Source: Companilactobacillus mishanensis
GTDB lineage: Bacteria > Bacillota > Bacilli > Lactobacillales > Lactobacillaceae
Direction: 5' to 3'
DNA: 64,000 nt
Assembly (NCBI RefSeq): GCF_003946505.1
Contig: NZ_RHON01000005.1
Coordinates: 170,547 to 234,546 of the forward strand
Shown piece after piece: positions 8,013-16,063 of this stretch. The notes below the pieces were generated by a model. That model was not told the origin of the DNA. It worked only from the letters and a program-made list of their open reading frames with translations, and did no database searches. Within the stretch, counting starts at the first letter, position 1. Each line of letters opens with the position of its first letter. Position numbers and translations under genes: made by a program.

Positions 8013-8738
8013 TTAAATTTTGGCTAAATATTCATATGGTAAAGGTACGATCTTTCCAGGTGAATCAAGAACTTCAAACTGTTTCAACGTATCTTTAACT
8101 ATTCCTGTTTGCATTTCGACGTTATTAGGTTCTCCGGCGTTAGCCCCCATTGGTACACGAGGTGCAACGGCTCTTGGTGAACCATTTTGACGAACTACAG
8201 GAGGTAAAGCTGCTATTAAGATTGTAGGAATCCCAACGGATTCAATTGCTCTCTGCACGATCACGGCAGATCTATGACAAGTTCCTCAACCAGCTGTCAT
8301 GATGACGCCGTCAACGTCTTCAGCTTTAAGTTTTTGTGCAATTTCTGGACCAGTACTGTCAGTGAAGGCTTCGATGTCTCCACCACCACCCATGAATCCA
8401 TATTCAATAGGTGCTAGTCCTCTAATAAATCCTGCATCCTTCAATTCACGTAATCTATCAATTGGGAACATGCAGTTGATATCTTTATTAACATCACTGT
8501 TATCATATCCACCATGAGAAACCATCAATTCATCAGATGGTGTATCCCAAGGTATCTCTCTATATGTTGTATCACCAGCCAAGTTAAAGCGTTTATCTGA
8601 TTTCAGATGAACACCAGCAGCTGTGGCGATAGCAATATTCATTTCTTTTAATGGCTTTGTAACGGGAGCCCAGACAGGCTTCGGCGTAATTGGAACAAAT
8701 ATTTCTGACTGTAGGCCATCATATTTCTTTAAGGTCAT
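8013..8738 (-). CDS. prdB: D-proline reductase selenoprotein subunit PrdB (UGA read as Sec)
   Basis: PrdB carries the selenocysteine that attacks D-proline bound to the pyruvoyl group of PrdA, opening the ring to 5-aminovalerate. The frame is interrupted by one TGA at 8286-8288, giving residue 151 of 241. Read as Sec, the context is VIMTAGUGTCHRSAV, the known PrdB selenocysteine motif with a Cys three residues later. Protein similarity continues unbroken to the TAA at 8013. The start ATG overlaps the preceding stop as TAATG. A hairpin fitting a bacterial SECIS begins 15 bases after the TGA. selB, selC and selD in the window make recoding far more likely than a broken gene. Confidence 0.95.
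8252..8270 (-). promoter_or_regulatory. Putative bacterial SECIS element in prdB
   Basis: On the minus strand, 15 bases after the TGA, TCTGC pairs with GCAGA and, above it, CG with CG around a TGAT loop, with one T bulged on the 3' side. The loop is about 22 bases from the TGA, within the spacing of known bacterial SECIS hairpins, and has a G in the loop. The pairing is seen directly; SelB binding is inferred. Confidence 0.6.
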
Positions 8739-9040
8739 TACTTTTCCTCTCTTTCCTTAGTGCGCTGTTTAATTTCTTCTCTATGTTCTTTATAATCTTT
8801 GAAAGCTTGCACATAATCTGGATTTGGGGTTTCGGATAATACTTCTGGGTAAGACATTAAGAAACCAACTTCGTGCCCAACTTGTGGGTCGTGTTCACAG
8901 ATCAACATTCGCTTAGGGACAGTTAAGGTTCCCAGACGACCTTTTAATTCGATCGTGACACCTGCATCGGTCACCTCCGAAATAACTCCTTCGTAGACTG
9001 ACTCTGTTGATGCATAGTTTAGCTTATCGTATTCATCCAT
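8738..9040 (-). CDS. CBO2463/CBO2479-type small protein between prdA and prdB
   Basis: A 100-residue hydrophilic protein (MDEYDKLNYASTESVYEGVI at the start) with a beta-rich middle (VTIELKGRLGTLTVPKRMLI) and a charged helical C-terminus (KEHREEIKQRTKEREEK). A short gene of this type sits between prdA and prdB in clostridial proline reductase operons and is catalogued as CBO2463/CBO2479-domain protein. The stop overlaps the prdB ATG, so expression of PrdB is probably coupled to it. Function is unknown; an accessory role in assembly or expression of the reductase is a guess from position. Confidence 0.8.
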   Translation of the reverse strand: MDEYDKLNYASTESVYEGVISEVTDAGVTIELKGRLGTLTVPKRMLICEHDPQVGHEVGFLMSYPEVLSETPNPDYVQAFKDYKEHREEIKQRTKEREEK

Positions 9041-9059
9041 TCCTAATACCCTTCATTCA

Positions 9060-11030
9060 TTATTCTTTTTCGTAAATTTCTAGTCTCTTCTTACTCTTAG
9101 GTAATGATTGCTCATTAGGTTCAACGTCAATCTTAACTCCATCATGTTCTTCAATAACTTTGATGTTATTTTCTTTAACATTTGGATTCCATTTACGTTC
9201 TGGTTTGTCGATCTTGCCACCAGCCATCTTTGTTTCCAACATAGCTAATGCTCTGATTGCATCTTCAGGACATAATGTATTATTTTCGAAGATTTCGTTT
9301 TCGATACCTTGAGCAGATTTGTTATTATCAACCATTGCATCCATGTACTTGTTACCAACAACAAGAGCACCTTGAACAGCAGAATAAGTCATACCAACAA
9401 CTGGAACGCCTCTCTTACCGATTTCTTCAATATGTGATGCAAAGTCGATATGGTTGTTACCAAATCCTTCAGTTGTAACAATGGCACCATCAAGGTCCAT
9501 TGCTTCAATTGTCATACCAAGTCTCTTAGATACGTAGAATTTCTCTGTGTTTGCTTGTGGAGATCCAACGAACAATACACCTACTAGATCGATGTCTTCA
9601 TCGTCCATAGCTGCTTGTACCATTGGTTCACGCCAGTAATGACGTGATGTTTCCTTAGAAGCAGGTCCGATACATGTCAAGGCATGGATACCACCATCTA
9701 GAACTTCTAGAGGTGAAAGCATGATAGGCAAGTTACCAAGGTCAACGTTAGGTTTTGCACCCAATGTACCAACTGGTTCGATAGGCATGATCAAGTTATC
9801 ATGCATAGCTCCTTGTCCCATGATTTCCTTAACAATAACAACACGTTTTTGATTTGGATGACGTTTTTGTTGAACTTCATCCTTCTTAACTACCAAGCTG
9901 TCATCGGCCTTCTTCAAGGCTTCTCTTATTTCTTGAACAATAACGTCAGCGGCTTTATGGGAAGCTAGAGGACCAACACGTTCCATGTTACGTCCGGCTT
10001 CAATTGTAACTTGAGCTTTAATGAGGATATCGCCCTTATCAGGTGATCCTGGACGACCCCACATAATATTTTTGTTTAGTTCACCTTCTGAAGAACCGAA
10101 TTCACCAATTTGAATTCCGTTTTCATCAGTACCTGTAAGCATAAAGACAGTTCCATCAAGAACACGTGTAACACCTGTTCCGATTTCTCCTTCTTTTTTA
10201 CATGCTATAGGTTGAACATCCATGATTGTTTCACTGTATTTGTCATAATCGTCTGGTGTAATAATTTCCAAAGCCATATCTTTTACGATTTTTTCAGTGT
10301 CAGCAGCTTCTTTACATAGATCTTTAGGTGTTCTAATAGTCAAAGTTGTGCCATTGATCTCTGTCTTGTCGCCAAATACTACTTTGTCGATTTTGAAGTG
10401 ATCACGTTCTAGTTCACGAACAACTTTTGTTTCAACTTCATCATCTGATGAAGCATCACTGTCATCTGAACTAGTTGCATCATTGTTTGATGCAGCGTCA
10501 GCATTTTCTGTTGCATTTACTTGTGCAGCAACAGGAGCGGCTGTTTGGTCTTGAACGGCAGTTGCTGTCATAGGAACTTCTAGATGAATTCCCTTACCTT
10601 CAGCAATGTCGATCTTGATTGAACCATTAGAAACTGAACTACTTGAAACTACTGGTGCTACAGTACTTTGTACTGGTTGATCAGTGTTTTCTACCGGAGT
10701 AGAAGCATCATCTGTGGAATCAGTTGCTGCATCGTCATCATCTGCATCTGAGTCATCACTTGAATCGTCAGAAACTGATTGGATGTCATCAACGTTATCA
10801 GGTGTCAATGGAATCAAGGCATCTGTTGTTTCCTTTAATTTTGCTCCTAATACTTGTTCGATTGTTAGAACATTGTCTGGTAGTTCCAAAAGGCCAGAAT
10901 CAACATAGTCATCAAATAATGAAGGATCTTCAAGATTTGGTGCTTCGATTGTAATTCCGCCTTCTGCTCTACAGCATAGTACAGCAGGATCCTTTGCGTG
11001 ATCCATGGCTGTTTCTTTTGTTATAGACAT
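9060..11030 (-). CDS. prdA: D-proline reductase proprotein PrdA
   Basis: PrdA is made as a proprotein that cleaves itself to create a pyruvoyl cofactor which binds D-proline. The 656-residue product has the processing motif HALT-CIGPASKET, with Cys453 (codon 9672-9674) as the residue expected to become pyruvoyl. Cleavage would give fragments of 452 and 204 residues. The N-terminal region (about 1-75) contains DPAVLCCRAEGG. Residues from about 75 to 215 are a low-complexity Asp/Ser/Ala/Thr linker. From about 215 the reductase core begins (VVRELERDHFKIDKVVFGDK). GGGAGG lies upstream of the ATG. PrdD and PrdE duplicate the halves around the cleavage site. Confidence 0.95.
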   Translation of the reverse strand: MSITKETAMDHAKDPAVLCCRAEGGITIEAPNLEDPSLFDDYVDSGLLELPDNVLTIEQVLGAKLKETTDALIPLTPDNVDDIQSVSDDSSDDSDADDDDAATDSTDDASTPVENTDQPVQSTVAPVVSSSSVSNGSIKIDIAEGKGIHLEVPMTATAVQDQTAAPVAAQVNATENADAASNNDATSSDDSDASSDDEVETKVVRELERDHFKIDKVVFGDKTEINGTTLTIRTPKDLCKEAADTEKIVKDMALEIITPDDYDKYSETIMDVQPIACKKEGEIGTGVTRVLDGTVFMLTGTDENGIQIGEFGSSEGELNKNIMWGRPGSPDKGDILIKAQVTIEAGRNMERVGPLASHKAADVIVQEIREALKKADDSLVVKKDEVQQKRHPNQKRVVIVKEIMGQGAMHDNLIMPIEPVGTLGAKPNVDLGNLPIMLSPLEVLDGGIHALTCIGPASKETSRHYWREPMVQAAMDDEDIDLVGVLFVGSPQANTEKFYVSKRLGMTIEAMDLDGAIVTTEGFGNNHIDFASHIEEIGKRGVPVVGMTYSAVQGALVVGNKYMDAMVDNNKSAQGIENEIFENNTLCPEDAIRALAMLETKMAGGKIDKPERKWNPNVKENNIKVIEEHDGVKIDVEPNEQSLPKSKKRLEIYEKE

Positions 11031-11051
11031 ATTGTCTACCTCCCTTGATTT

Positions 11052-12353
11052 CTACTTAGATTGAAAATCTTCTGGAAGATGACGATATAATCTATGACCT
11101 GCTGCTCTTAAAACATGATCTGTTGAATGATAAACTGAAACTCCTACACGAGGAGCTATACCTGCGACGGTATTCGTTCAATCTTGACATGTTCCAGTTA
11201 AGATTGCTTCAGCTCCCTCTTTCTTCATACCAAGAACTGCTTCAGCCTGTCCGGGACAAATTCCCGGTAGACTACACCGATATCTTCCATTTACTAAAAC
11301 CATCCGCTTGCAGCGACGAAAGGCAACAACTTCACTGCCCATCTTCTCAGCAATTTCACGAAGACGTGGTTCTTGGCCACCACACTCACATTCAAGAAGA
11401 CCAATCTTCTTATGTGCTTGTGGATAAGGCATTGCTACTAAGAAAGCTCCAGTTGTCTTTGTAACTGGTGTTTCTTCAGTTCCTGTTTTTCCTGTAAATG
11501 GTCCACCAACTGTAATGTCACCATGCGGGCTTATATAGCCACCTGCTGCATCGATAAACTTCTTAGCTGGTAATCCAATAGGTACATTTTCGAAAACTGT
11601 TGAATGTTCTTTGATACGACCATCCAAAGTAATATCCTTGTCGATAAAAGGCTTTCTATCCTCAATTGCTTCTGTAATACGTTTGATTGTTTCAGTATTT
11701 TGAATAATTGCATTGGCTTTAATTGGTAGTTCACCAGGTTTAAGCACAATATCAAGTAGTTGACGAACGATAACTCTTTCATCACCTGCTGGATACATGT
11801 TTGTAAGTAACTTAACTTTGATGTTAGGTTCGTTCTTACATGCTTTACCTAATGCGAGAAGTGCTGCGTGGTGGATTTTCTTTGTAGCAATATATCCAAC
11901 CTTCGCATCAGTGATCTCCATCATGTATTTCATACCTCTAACGATCTGGTTTGCATAACGCTCTTCAACTTCAGTGTTGTGACAAAGTAAAGGTTCACAC
12001 TCTGCTGCGTTAGCAATCAAATAACCGCCAGTGATTTTGTTTGATAATTTAACATCTGTAGGGAAACCTGCACCACCAGCTCCGACGATTCCGGCATTTT
12101 TAATATCTGTCAAGTAATCATCGGAATCTGGAATATGTACATAATCATCCTTATTTTGTTCTTCATCGGCATCAATATCGATGCTTTTATCATTTACTGA
12201 AATAACGGTACCGTTCAAACTTGCATGAATGTTTGCTCCCAAACCACTTGGTTCTGCAATTAGTTCACCTCTACGAACACGTTGGCCTTCCTCAACGATT
12301 GGTGTATCAGGGCCTCCAACATGTTGTTTTAGTAAATATCTGACTTTTTCCAT
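11052..12353 (-). CDS. prdC: Electron-transfer selenoprotein PrdC, RnfC-like (UGA read as Sec)
   Basis: PrdC is an RnfC-like protein thought to pass electrons from NADH to proline reductase. The N-terminal part has the RnfC glycine-rich segment AGIVGAGGAGFPTDVKL and ANAAECEPLL. The C-terminal part is cysteine-rich: LLECECGGQEP, RRCKRM, SLPGICPGQ and LTGTCQD. A plain reading stops at the TGA at 11178-11180, but the same frame continues TNTVAGIAPRVGVSVYHSTD and ends at TAG 11052-11054, adding 41 residues. This gives Sec392 of 433 in the context GTCQDUTN. The start at 12353 has GGAGGAGGTG just upstream; the open frame to 12413 lacks such a site. First gene of the operon. Confidence 0.92.
11139..11157 (-). 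promoter_or_regulatory. Putative bacterial SECIS element in prdC
   Basis: Twenty bases after the TGA on the minus strand, AGCTCCT pairs with AGGAGTT (one G-T wobble) around the loop CGTGT. The loop lies about 27 bases from the TGA and contains a G, both normal for bacterial SECIS hairpins. It lies inside the extended coding region, as expected for bacterial selenoprotein genes. Confidence 0.6.
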
Positions 12354-12380
12354 TATTTTCACCTCCTCCCGACTTTGATA

Positions 12381-12405
12381 GCGAAATGCACACGTTTTCA
12401 TTCGC
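12381..12405 (-). promoter_or_regulatory. Hairpin in the prdC leader
   Basis: Just upstream of prdC, GCGAA and TG pair with CA and TTCGC across a 10-base loop with one bulged T. An extended -10-like TGTGATAAT lies immediately upstream on the minus strand (about 12412-12420), so this inverted repeat may be an operator or a 5' mRNA hairpin. No PrdR-type activator gene is in the window. Function is inferred only from position. Confidence 0.4.
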
Positions 12406-12590
12406 ATGTTCATATTATCACATAAAATACTGTAAATTAAGTGAGAATTAATGATTTAATATAATTAATTTTCAGTTAATTATATGATTACCATGATATC
12501 AGTACTTATAGGATTTTCAGAAAAATATAATATTTTAAATTCAGGGAAAACCCCAAGAAATATTTAATAAATTTATGTAACCGTTTTAGA

Positions 12591-12618
12591 TTGACATATG
12601 TACACACTGTGATAATAT
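12591..12618 (+). promoter_or_regulatory. Promoter for selC
   Basis: A consensus -35 TTGACA (12591-12596) is followed after 16 bases by TAATAT (12613-12618), placing the start of transcription just before the tRNA at 12627. This suggests sigma-A-driven constant expression of tRNA-Sec, divergent from the prd operon. Confidence 0.7.
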
Positions 12619-12626
12619 TTTTAATT

Positions 12627-12723
12627 GGGAGTGGATAGGTTCTGGTGTTCCTTCTAGTCTTCAAAACTAGTATGAGGGGTTAGTAGCTTCTTGGGTGGGT
12701 TCGATTCCCACACATTCCCGCCA
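12627..12723 (+). tRNA. selC: tRNA-Sec (anticodon TCA)
   Basis: The 97-base gene has the hallmarks of bacterial tRNA-Sec. The anticodon stem CTAGT/ACTAG encloses a loop carrying TCA, which reads UGA. The acceptor stem is extended (GGGAGTGG against ACATTCCC, mostly paired with one G-T and an imperfect eighth pair). There is a long variable arm of about 22 bases, a T arm GTGGG-TTCGATT-CCCAC, an encoded CCA end and discriminator G. It is transcribed away from prdC with its own promoter and ends before a strong hairpin terminator. Few lactobacilli are known to carry the selenocysteine trait. Confidence 0.95.
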
Positions 12724-12785
12724 CGCATATAAATTGAATTGTATACAATTCAAACTAAAAACTGTTGATCGTTTTCAACAAAAAA

Positions 12786-12813
12786 AGAGTCGCATTTTAA
12801 AAAATGCGGCTCT
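12786..12813. terminator. Bidirectional terminator between selC and alr
   Basis: AGAG-T-CGCATTTT pairs with AAAATGCG-G-CTCT over a 2-base gap (13 pairs with one T-G), with seven T on the right and a run of A on the left. It can stop selC on the plus strand and alr on the minus strand. Confidence 0.9.
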
Positions 12814-12846
12814 TTTTTTCATTTTCCTTGTTAAAGTTTTCACAAA

Positions 12847-13956
12847 TTAATGATAAAACCTTGGAAGCCTTTCAGAAAGGCAACAGAGTATCTCGTAATT
12901 GATTGTATTGGCATATTTTGCCACGTCAGTAGTCGTAATTTCATCATTACCATCCCTACCAATCAAAGTTACTTTTTGGCCTACAGGTAGCTTGTGTGGA
13001 AGTTTTACCATAAATTGATCCATACATACTCTACCAACTATAGGACAACGAACTCCATCAATCAAAACATCTGCTCCTTGCATCCTACGGAGCCATCCGT
13101 CAGCGTAACCCATTGGAACTGTTCCGATCCATTCATCGCCACTTGTTGTATATGTGGCACCATATCCGATACTTTCGCCAGCTGGAACCTCTTTTACAAA
13201 TACTAGCTCTGAATGCAAGCTCAAGACTGGTTCTAGCTTATATGGAGTCTCTGGAATATCTGTCTGTGATGGGTTCAGTCCATACAATGCGATACCATAT
13301 CTGACCATATTGATGGCTAAGTCACGGTGCCACAAGGCAGTAGCTGAGTTAGCACAATGAACATACTTGAATTCTACCGGCAGATCAGCTTTGATTTCAT
13401 TGAATCGTTTTACTTGTTTCTCAAAATATTTTTTATCGGGATTATCTGCTGTTGAAAAGTGCGTAAATAGTCCTTCAGGTATAAATGATTCTGGATGATC
13501 TCTTAAAAAGTCACATGCTTCAACCAAATCATCATGATTGCGGAATCCAATTCTTCCCATCCCACTGTCGACGCCGATATGGACTTTAAGTTGATAGATG
13601 TTTTGACTAACAACATTTTTAAGCCATTCAAGTGATCCAACTGTCAGTGAAATATCTGCTTTATTAGCTACTTCAGCATATTTCTCAGGAGTTATACCTA
13701 ACACCAAAATTGGTGCTACGATCCCAGAATCACGGATTTCCAATCCTTCATCTAATGTTGCAACACAAAGTCCAGATGCACCATTTTCAATTTCTGCTTT
13801 GGCAACTTGAAGCAGACCGTGGCCGTAAGCATTTGCTTTAACAACCGCAAATACAGCCGTTCCTTTTGGAACAGAGTTTATTTCATTTCGCAAATTTGTC
13901 CTCAAATTTGTCATGTTGATATCAACCGTTGCGGGTCTATGTAGTGATGGTCTCAT
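12847..13956 (-). CDS. alr: Alanine racemase
   Basis: Alanine racemase makes D-alanine for peptidoglycan and teichoic acids with PLP. The N-terminal barrel has the PLP-lysine motif FAVVKANAYGHGL, and later blocks include HIGVDSGMGRIGF and VRYGIALYGLNPS. The C-terminal domain contains the second catalytic tyrosine in GYGATYTT and the GRVCMDQFMV motif. I place the start at the second ATG (13956; MRPSLHRPATVDINM) because GAGGAGG is 7 bases upstream of it. The first ATG (13962) touches that site and overlaps the acpS stop as ATGA. Coupling to acpS upstream is a common lactobacillus arrangement. Confidence 0.95.
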   Translation of the reverse strand: MRPSLHRPATVDINMTNLRTNLRNEINSVPKGTAVFAVVKANAYGHGLLQVAKAEIENGASGLCVATLDEGLEIRDSGIVAPILVLGITPEKYAEVANKADISLTVGSLEWLKNVVSQNIYQLKVHIGVDSGMGRIGFRNHDDLVEACDFLRDHPESFIPEGLFTHFSTADNPDKKYFEKQVKRFNEIKADLPVEFKYVHCANSATALWHRDLAINMVRYGIALYGLNPSQTDIPETPYKLEPVLSLHSELVFVKEVPAGESIGYGATYTTSGDEWIGTVPMGYADGWLRRMQGADVLIDGVRCPIVGRVCMDQFMVKLPHKLPVGQKVTLIGRDGNDEITTTDVAKYANTINYEILCCLSERLPRFYH

Positions 13957-13958
13957 TT

Positions 13959-14315
13959 TCATTCCTCCTCTAGAATTACTTCGGTAATAACCAATTCGTC
14001 AGTATCAGAAATTGAGATAAGAATATTTCCTTTGTAGATATCAGTCTTGATGTAAGGTTTTCCAGAATCATAATTCAATACACTTAAATCGTGGAAACCA
14101 ATTTTTCCAAGTCCAGTGCCCATTGCTTTAGTAAATGCTTCTTTGGCTGAGAAACGCCCAGTTAAATAAGTCATTTGAGATTTTTCAGTACGCATAGATT
14201 TGAAAACTTCGATTTCATCATCATTCAAAATCTTTTCCAAAAACTTTGGATGTCTACCGTAAATTTTTCTAACTCTATCTATTTCTGCAATATCTATTCC
14301 TAAACCATTGATCAT
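13959..14315 (-). CDS. acpS: Holo-[acyl-carrier-protein] synthase AcpS
   Basis: AcpS transfers 4'-phosphopantetheine from CoA to the acyl carrier protein. The 118-residue product starts MINGLGIDIAEIDRVRKI, the family N-terminus with the metal-binding Asp8, and has the second motif YLTGRFSAKEAFTKAMGTG. AAGGTGAAG lies upstream of the ATG at 14315. The stop overlaps the first alr ATG. The upstream hairpin at 14346-14373 probably isolates it from cshA, so a promoter or read-through must drive it. Confidence 0.93.
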   Translation of the reverse strand: MINGLGIDIAEIDRVRKIYGRHPKFLEKILNDDEIEVFKSMRTEKSQMTYLTGRFSAKEAFTKAMGTGLGKIGFHDLSVLNYDSGKPYIKTDIYKGNILISISDTDELVITEVILEEE

Positions 14316-14345
14316 AGTAAATTCTTCACCTTTTTTAATAAAATA

Positions 14346-14373
14346 GGGACAAAGCAAATGATTGCTTCGTCCC
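14346..14373 (-). terminator. Hairpin between cshA and acpS
   Basis: On the minus strand GGGACGAAGCAA pairs with TTGCTTTGTCCC (12 pairs, one G-T), followed by TATTTTATT. It is a likely but T-poor terminator for cshA, or a partial attenuator ahead of acpS-alr. Confidence 0.65.
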
Positions 14374-14427
14374 CCATTTATTTTCTATTATAATTCATTT
14401 GATACTAAAATCACAAATCAACTTTTA

Positions 14428-15984
14428 TTATAGATTTGTTCTGATCTTAAAAGCCTTCTTTGATTGTGCTGGCTTCTTGTTTTCATGACGTCTGTGGCTA
14501 TTGTTGCTGTTGCCACTCTTGCCACCATGGTTGCTTCCGCCACCATTGCGACGATCATCATGTCTTCTACCACCACGATGTTCATTACGTTCGCCACCAC
14601 GACGACCGCTATTAAAGCGATGGCGTTTGCCATGACCTGAACGGCTATGACTTTGTTTGCGACCTGGTAATGGACGTTCTGGAGCAATTTTAACTGGTAC
14701 ACTTTGTGCATCTTTGATTGCTGAAGTTAAGTAAACCATAACTAATTGTTCTGGTGTATATTCGTTCAACAATTCTTCAGTTGCATCCTTGAAACGATCC
14801 AAGTTCTTGTCATGAGATAAGGTATCTTTGATATCATCCTTAACTGATTCCATTTGACCTGATAAAACTTCTTTATCAGTTGGAGGTGACAATGGCTTCA
14901 TGCGCTTCTTAGTCAAGTTTTCAATCGTACGTAAGTAGCTCATTTCGTTTGGTGTAACAAATGTTACAGAAACACCTGATTTACCGGCACGACCCGTACG
15001 TCCAATACGATGAACGTAACTATCAGGGTCTTGAGGGATATCATAGTTATAAACGTGAGATACGTTTGAAATATCCAAACCACGAGCAGCAACATCAGTT
15101 GCAACTAAGAAATCAAGTTTTCCGGCCTTAAATTTACGTAAGACGCTTGTTCTCTTATCTTGAGACAAGTCACCATGAATACCCTCTGCATTGTAACCAC
15201 GAGCTTGTAATCCACGTGTTAGTTCATCAACACGACGTTTTGTACGTCCGAAGATCAAAGCCAATTCTGGTCCTTGAACATCGAAGATACGTGTCATCAA
15301 ATCAAATTTTTCGAAATCACGAGCTTTAACAAAGTATTGATCAATGTTATCAGCAGTTAATTCTTTAGACTTGATCTTAACAACTTGTGGCTTTGTCATA
15401 AACTTATCAGCAATCTTCATGATAGGTTTTGGCATTGTAGCTGAAAATAGTAATGTTTGATGTTGATGTGGAACGTTTGACAAGATATTTTCAATATCTT
15501 CAACAAATCCCATATCTAGCATTTCATCAGCTTCATCAAGTACTACTGTTTTTACATTTTGTAATTTAAGTGTACGACGGTTGATATGATCAAGTAATCG
15601 TCCAGGAGTACCAACGATTACATGAGGATGGTTCTTTAAGGCATGGATTTGTCTTCTAATGTCAGAGCCACCATAAACTGATTGAACTCTAACTTTCTTT
15701 TTACTACCTAATTTGTACAATTCTTCTTGTGTCTGAATTGCTAATTCACGAGTTGGAGAAATAACCAACGCTTGAATATCGTTAGATGCCATATCTACAG
15801 CATCAAGGATCGGAAGACCAAACGCTGCTGTTTTACCAGTACCTGTTTGAGCTTGTCCAATCACATCATCACCAGATAATACTAGTGGAATAGTTTCTGC
15901 TTGGATAGGGGTTGTTTCTTCAAACCCTGCTTCATCCACAGCACTTAATAATCTTGAATCCAAATTTAATTCACTAAATTTCAC
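14428..15984 (-). CDS. cshA: DEAD-box RNA helicase CshA
   Basis: An ATP-dependent RNA helicase for mRNA turnover and ribosome assembly in the cold. The 518-residue protein shows the Q motif ([13 protein letters not shown]), motif I AQTGTGKT, motif [12 protein letters not shown], motif III SATMP and motif [15 protein letters not shown]. The last 90 residues are rich in Arg, Gly, His and Asn ([20 protein letters not shown]), typical of the RNA-binding tail of CshA. It uses a GTG start, set by GGAGG 8 bases upstream and by the conserved MKFSELNLD opening. A long AT-rich hairpin sits just ahead of the ribosome site. Confidence 0.94.
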   Translation of the reverse strand: MKFSELNLDSRLLSAVDEAGFEETTPIQAETIPLVLSGDDVIGQAQTGTGKTAAFGLPILDAVDMASNDIQALVISPTRELAIQTQEELYKLGSKKKVRVQSVYGGSDIRRQIHALKNHPHVIVGTPGRLLDHINRRTLKLQNVKTVVLDEADEMLDMGFVEDIENILSNVPHQHQTLLFSATMPKPIMKIADKFMTKPQVVKIKSKELTADNIDQYFVKARDFEKFDLMTRIFDVQGPELALIFGRTKRRVDELTRGLQARGYNAEGIHGDLSQDKRTSVLRKFKAGKLDFLVATDVAARGLDISNVSHVYNYDIPQDPDSYVHRIGRTGRAGKSGVSVTFVTPNEMSYLRTIENLTKKRMKPLSPPTDKEVLSGQMESVKDDIKDTLSHDKNLDRFKDATEELLNEYTPEQLVMVYLTSAIKDAQSVPVKIAPERPLPGRKQSHSRSGHGKRHRFNSGRRGGERNEHRGGRRHDDRRNGGGSNHGGKSGNSNNSHRRHENKKPAQSKKAFKIRTNL

Positions 15985-16000
15985 AAAAATCCTCCGTTTG

Positions 16001-16038
16001 AACGTGGTAAAAAAATCATTTTTTTACAATACCACGTT
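16001..16038 (-). promoter_or_regulatory. Leader hairpin immediately upstream of cshA
   Basis: AACGTGGTA pairs with TACCACGTT, and inside this an A7 run can pair with a T7 run. The structure ends 5 bases before the GGAGG of cshA. It may be the murF terminator, but its distance from the cshA start also allows translational or temperature-linked control. Only the pairing is observed. Confidence 0.5.
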
Positions 16039-16063
16039 ATCCAATGTTACTCAACCGACACAC

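Noticed and set aside
8013..8264. Separate 83-residue gene downstream of a truncated prdB
   Set aside because: It is the C-terminal part of prdB read after the Sec TGA; the frame and motif GTCHRSAV join it to the upstream part.
14418..14711. 97-codon minus-strand frame rich in Val and Ala at the end of cshA
   Set aside because: It is the alternative frame of the Arg/Gly-rich tail of cshA.
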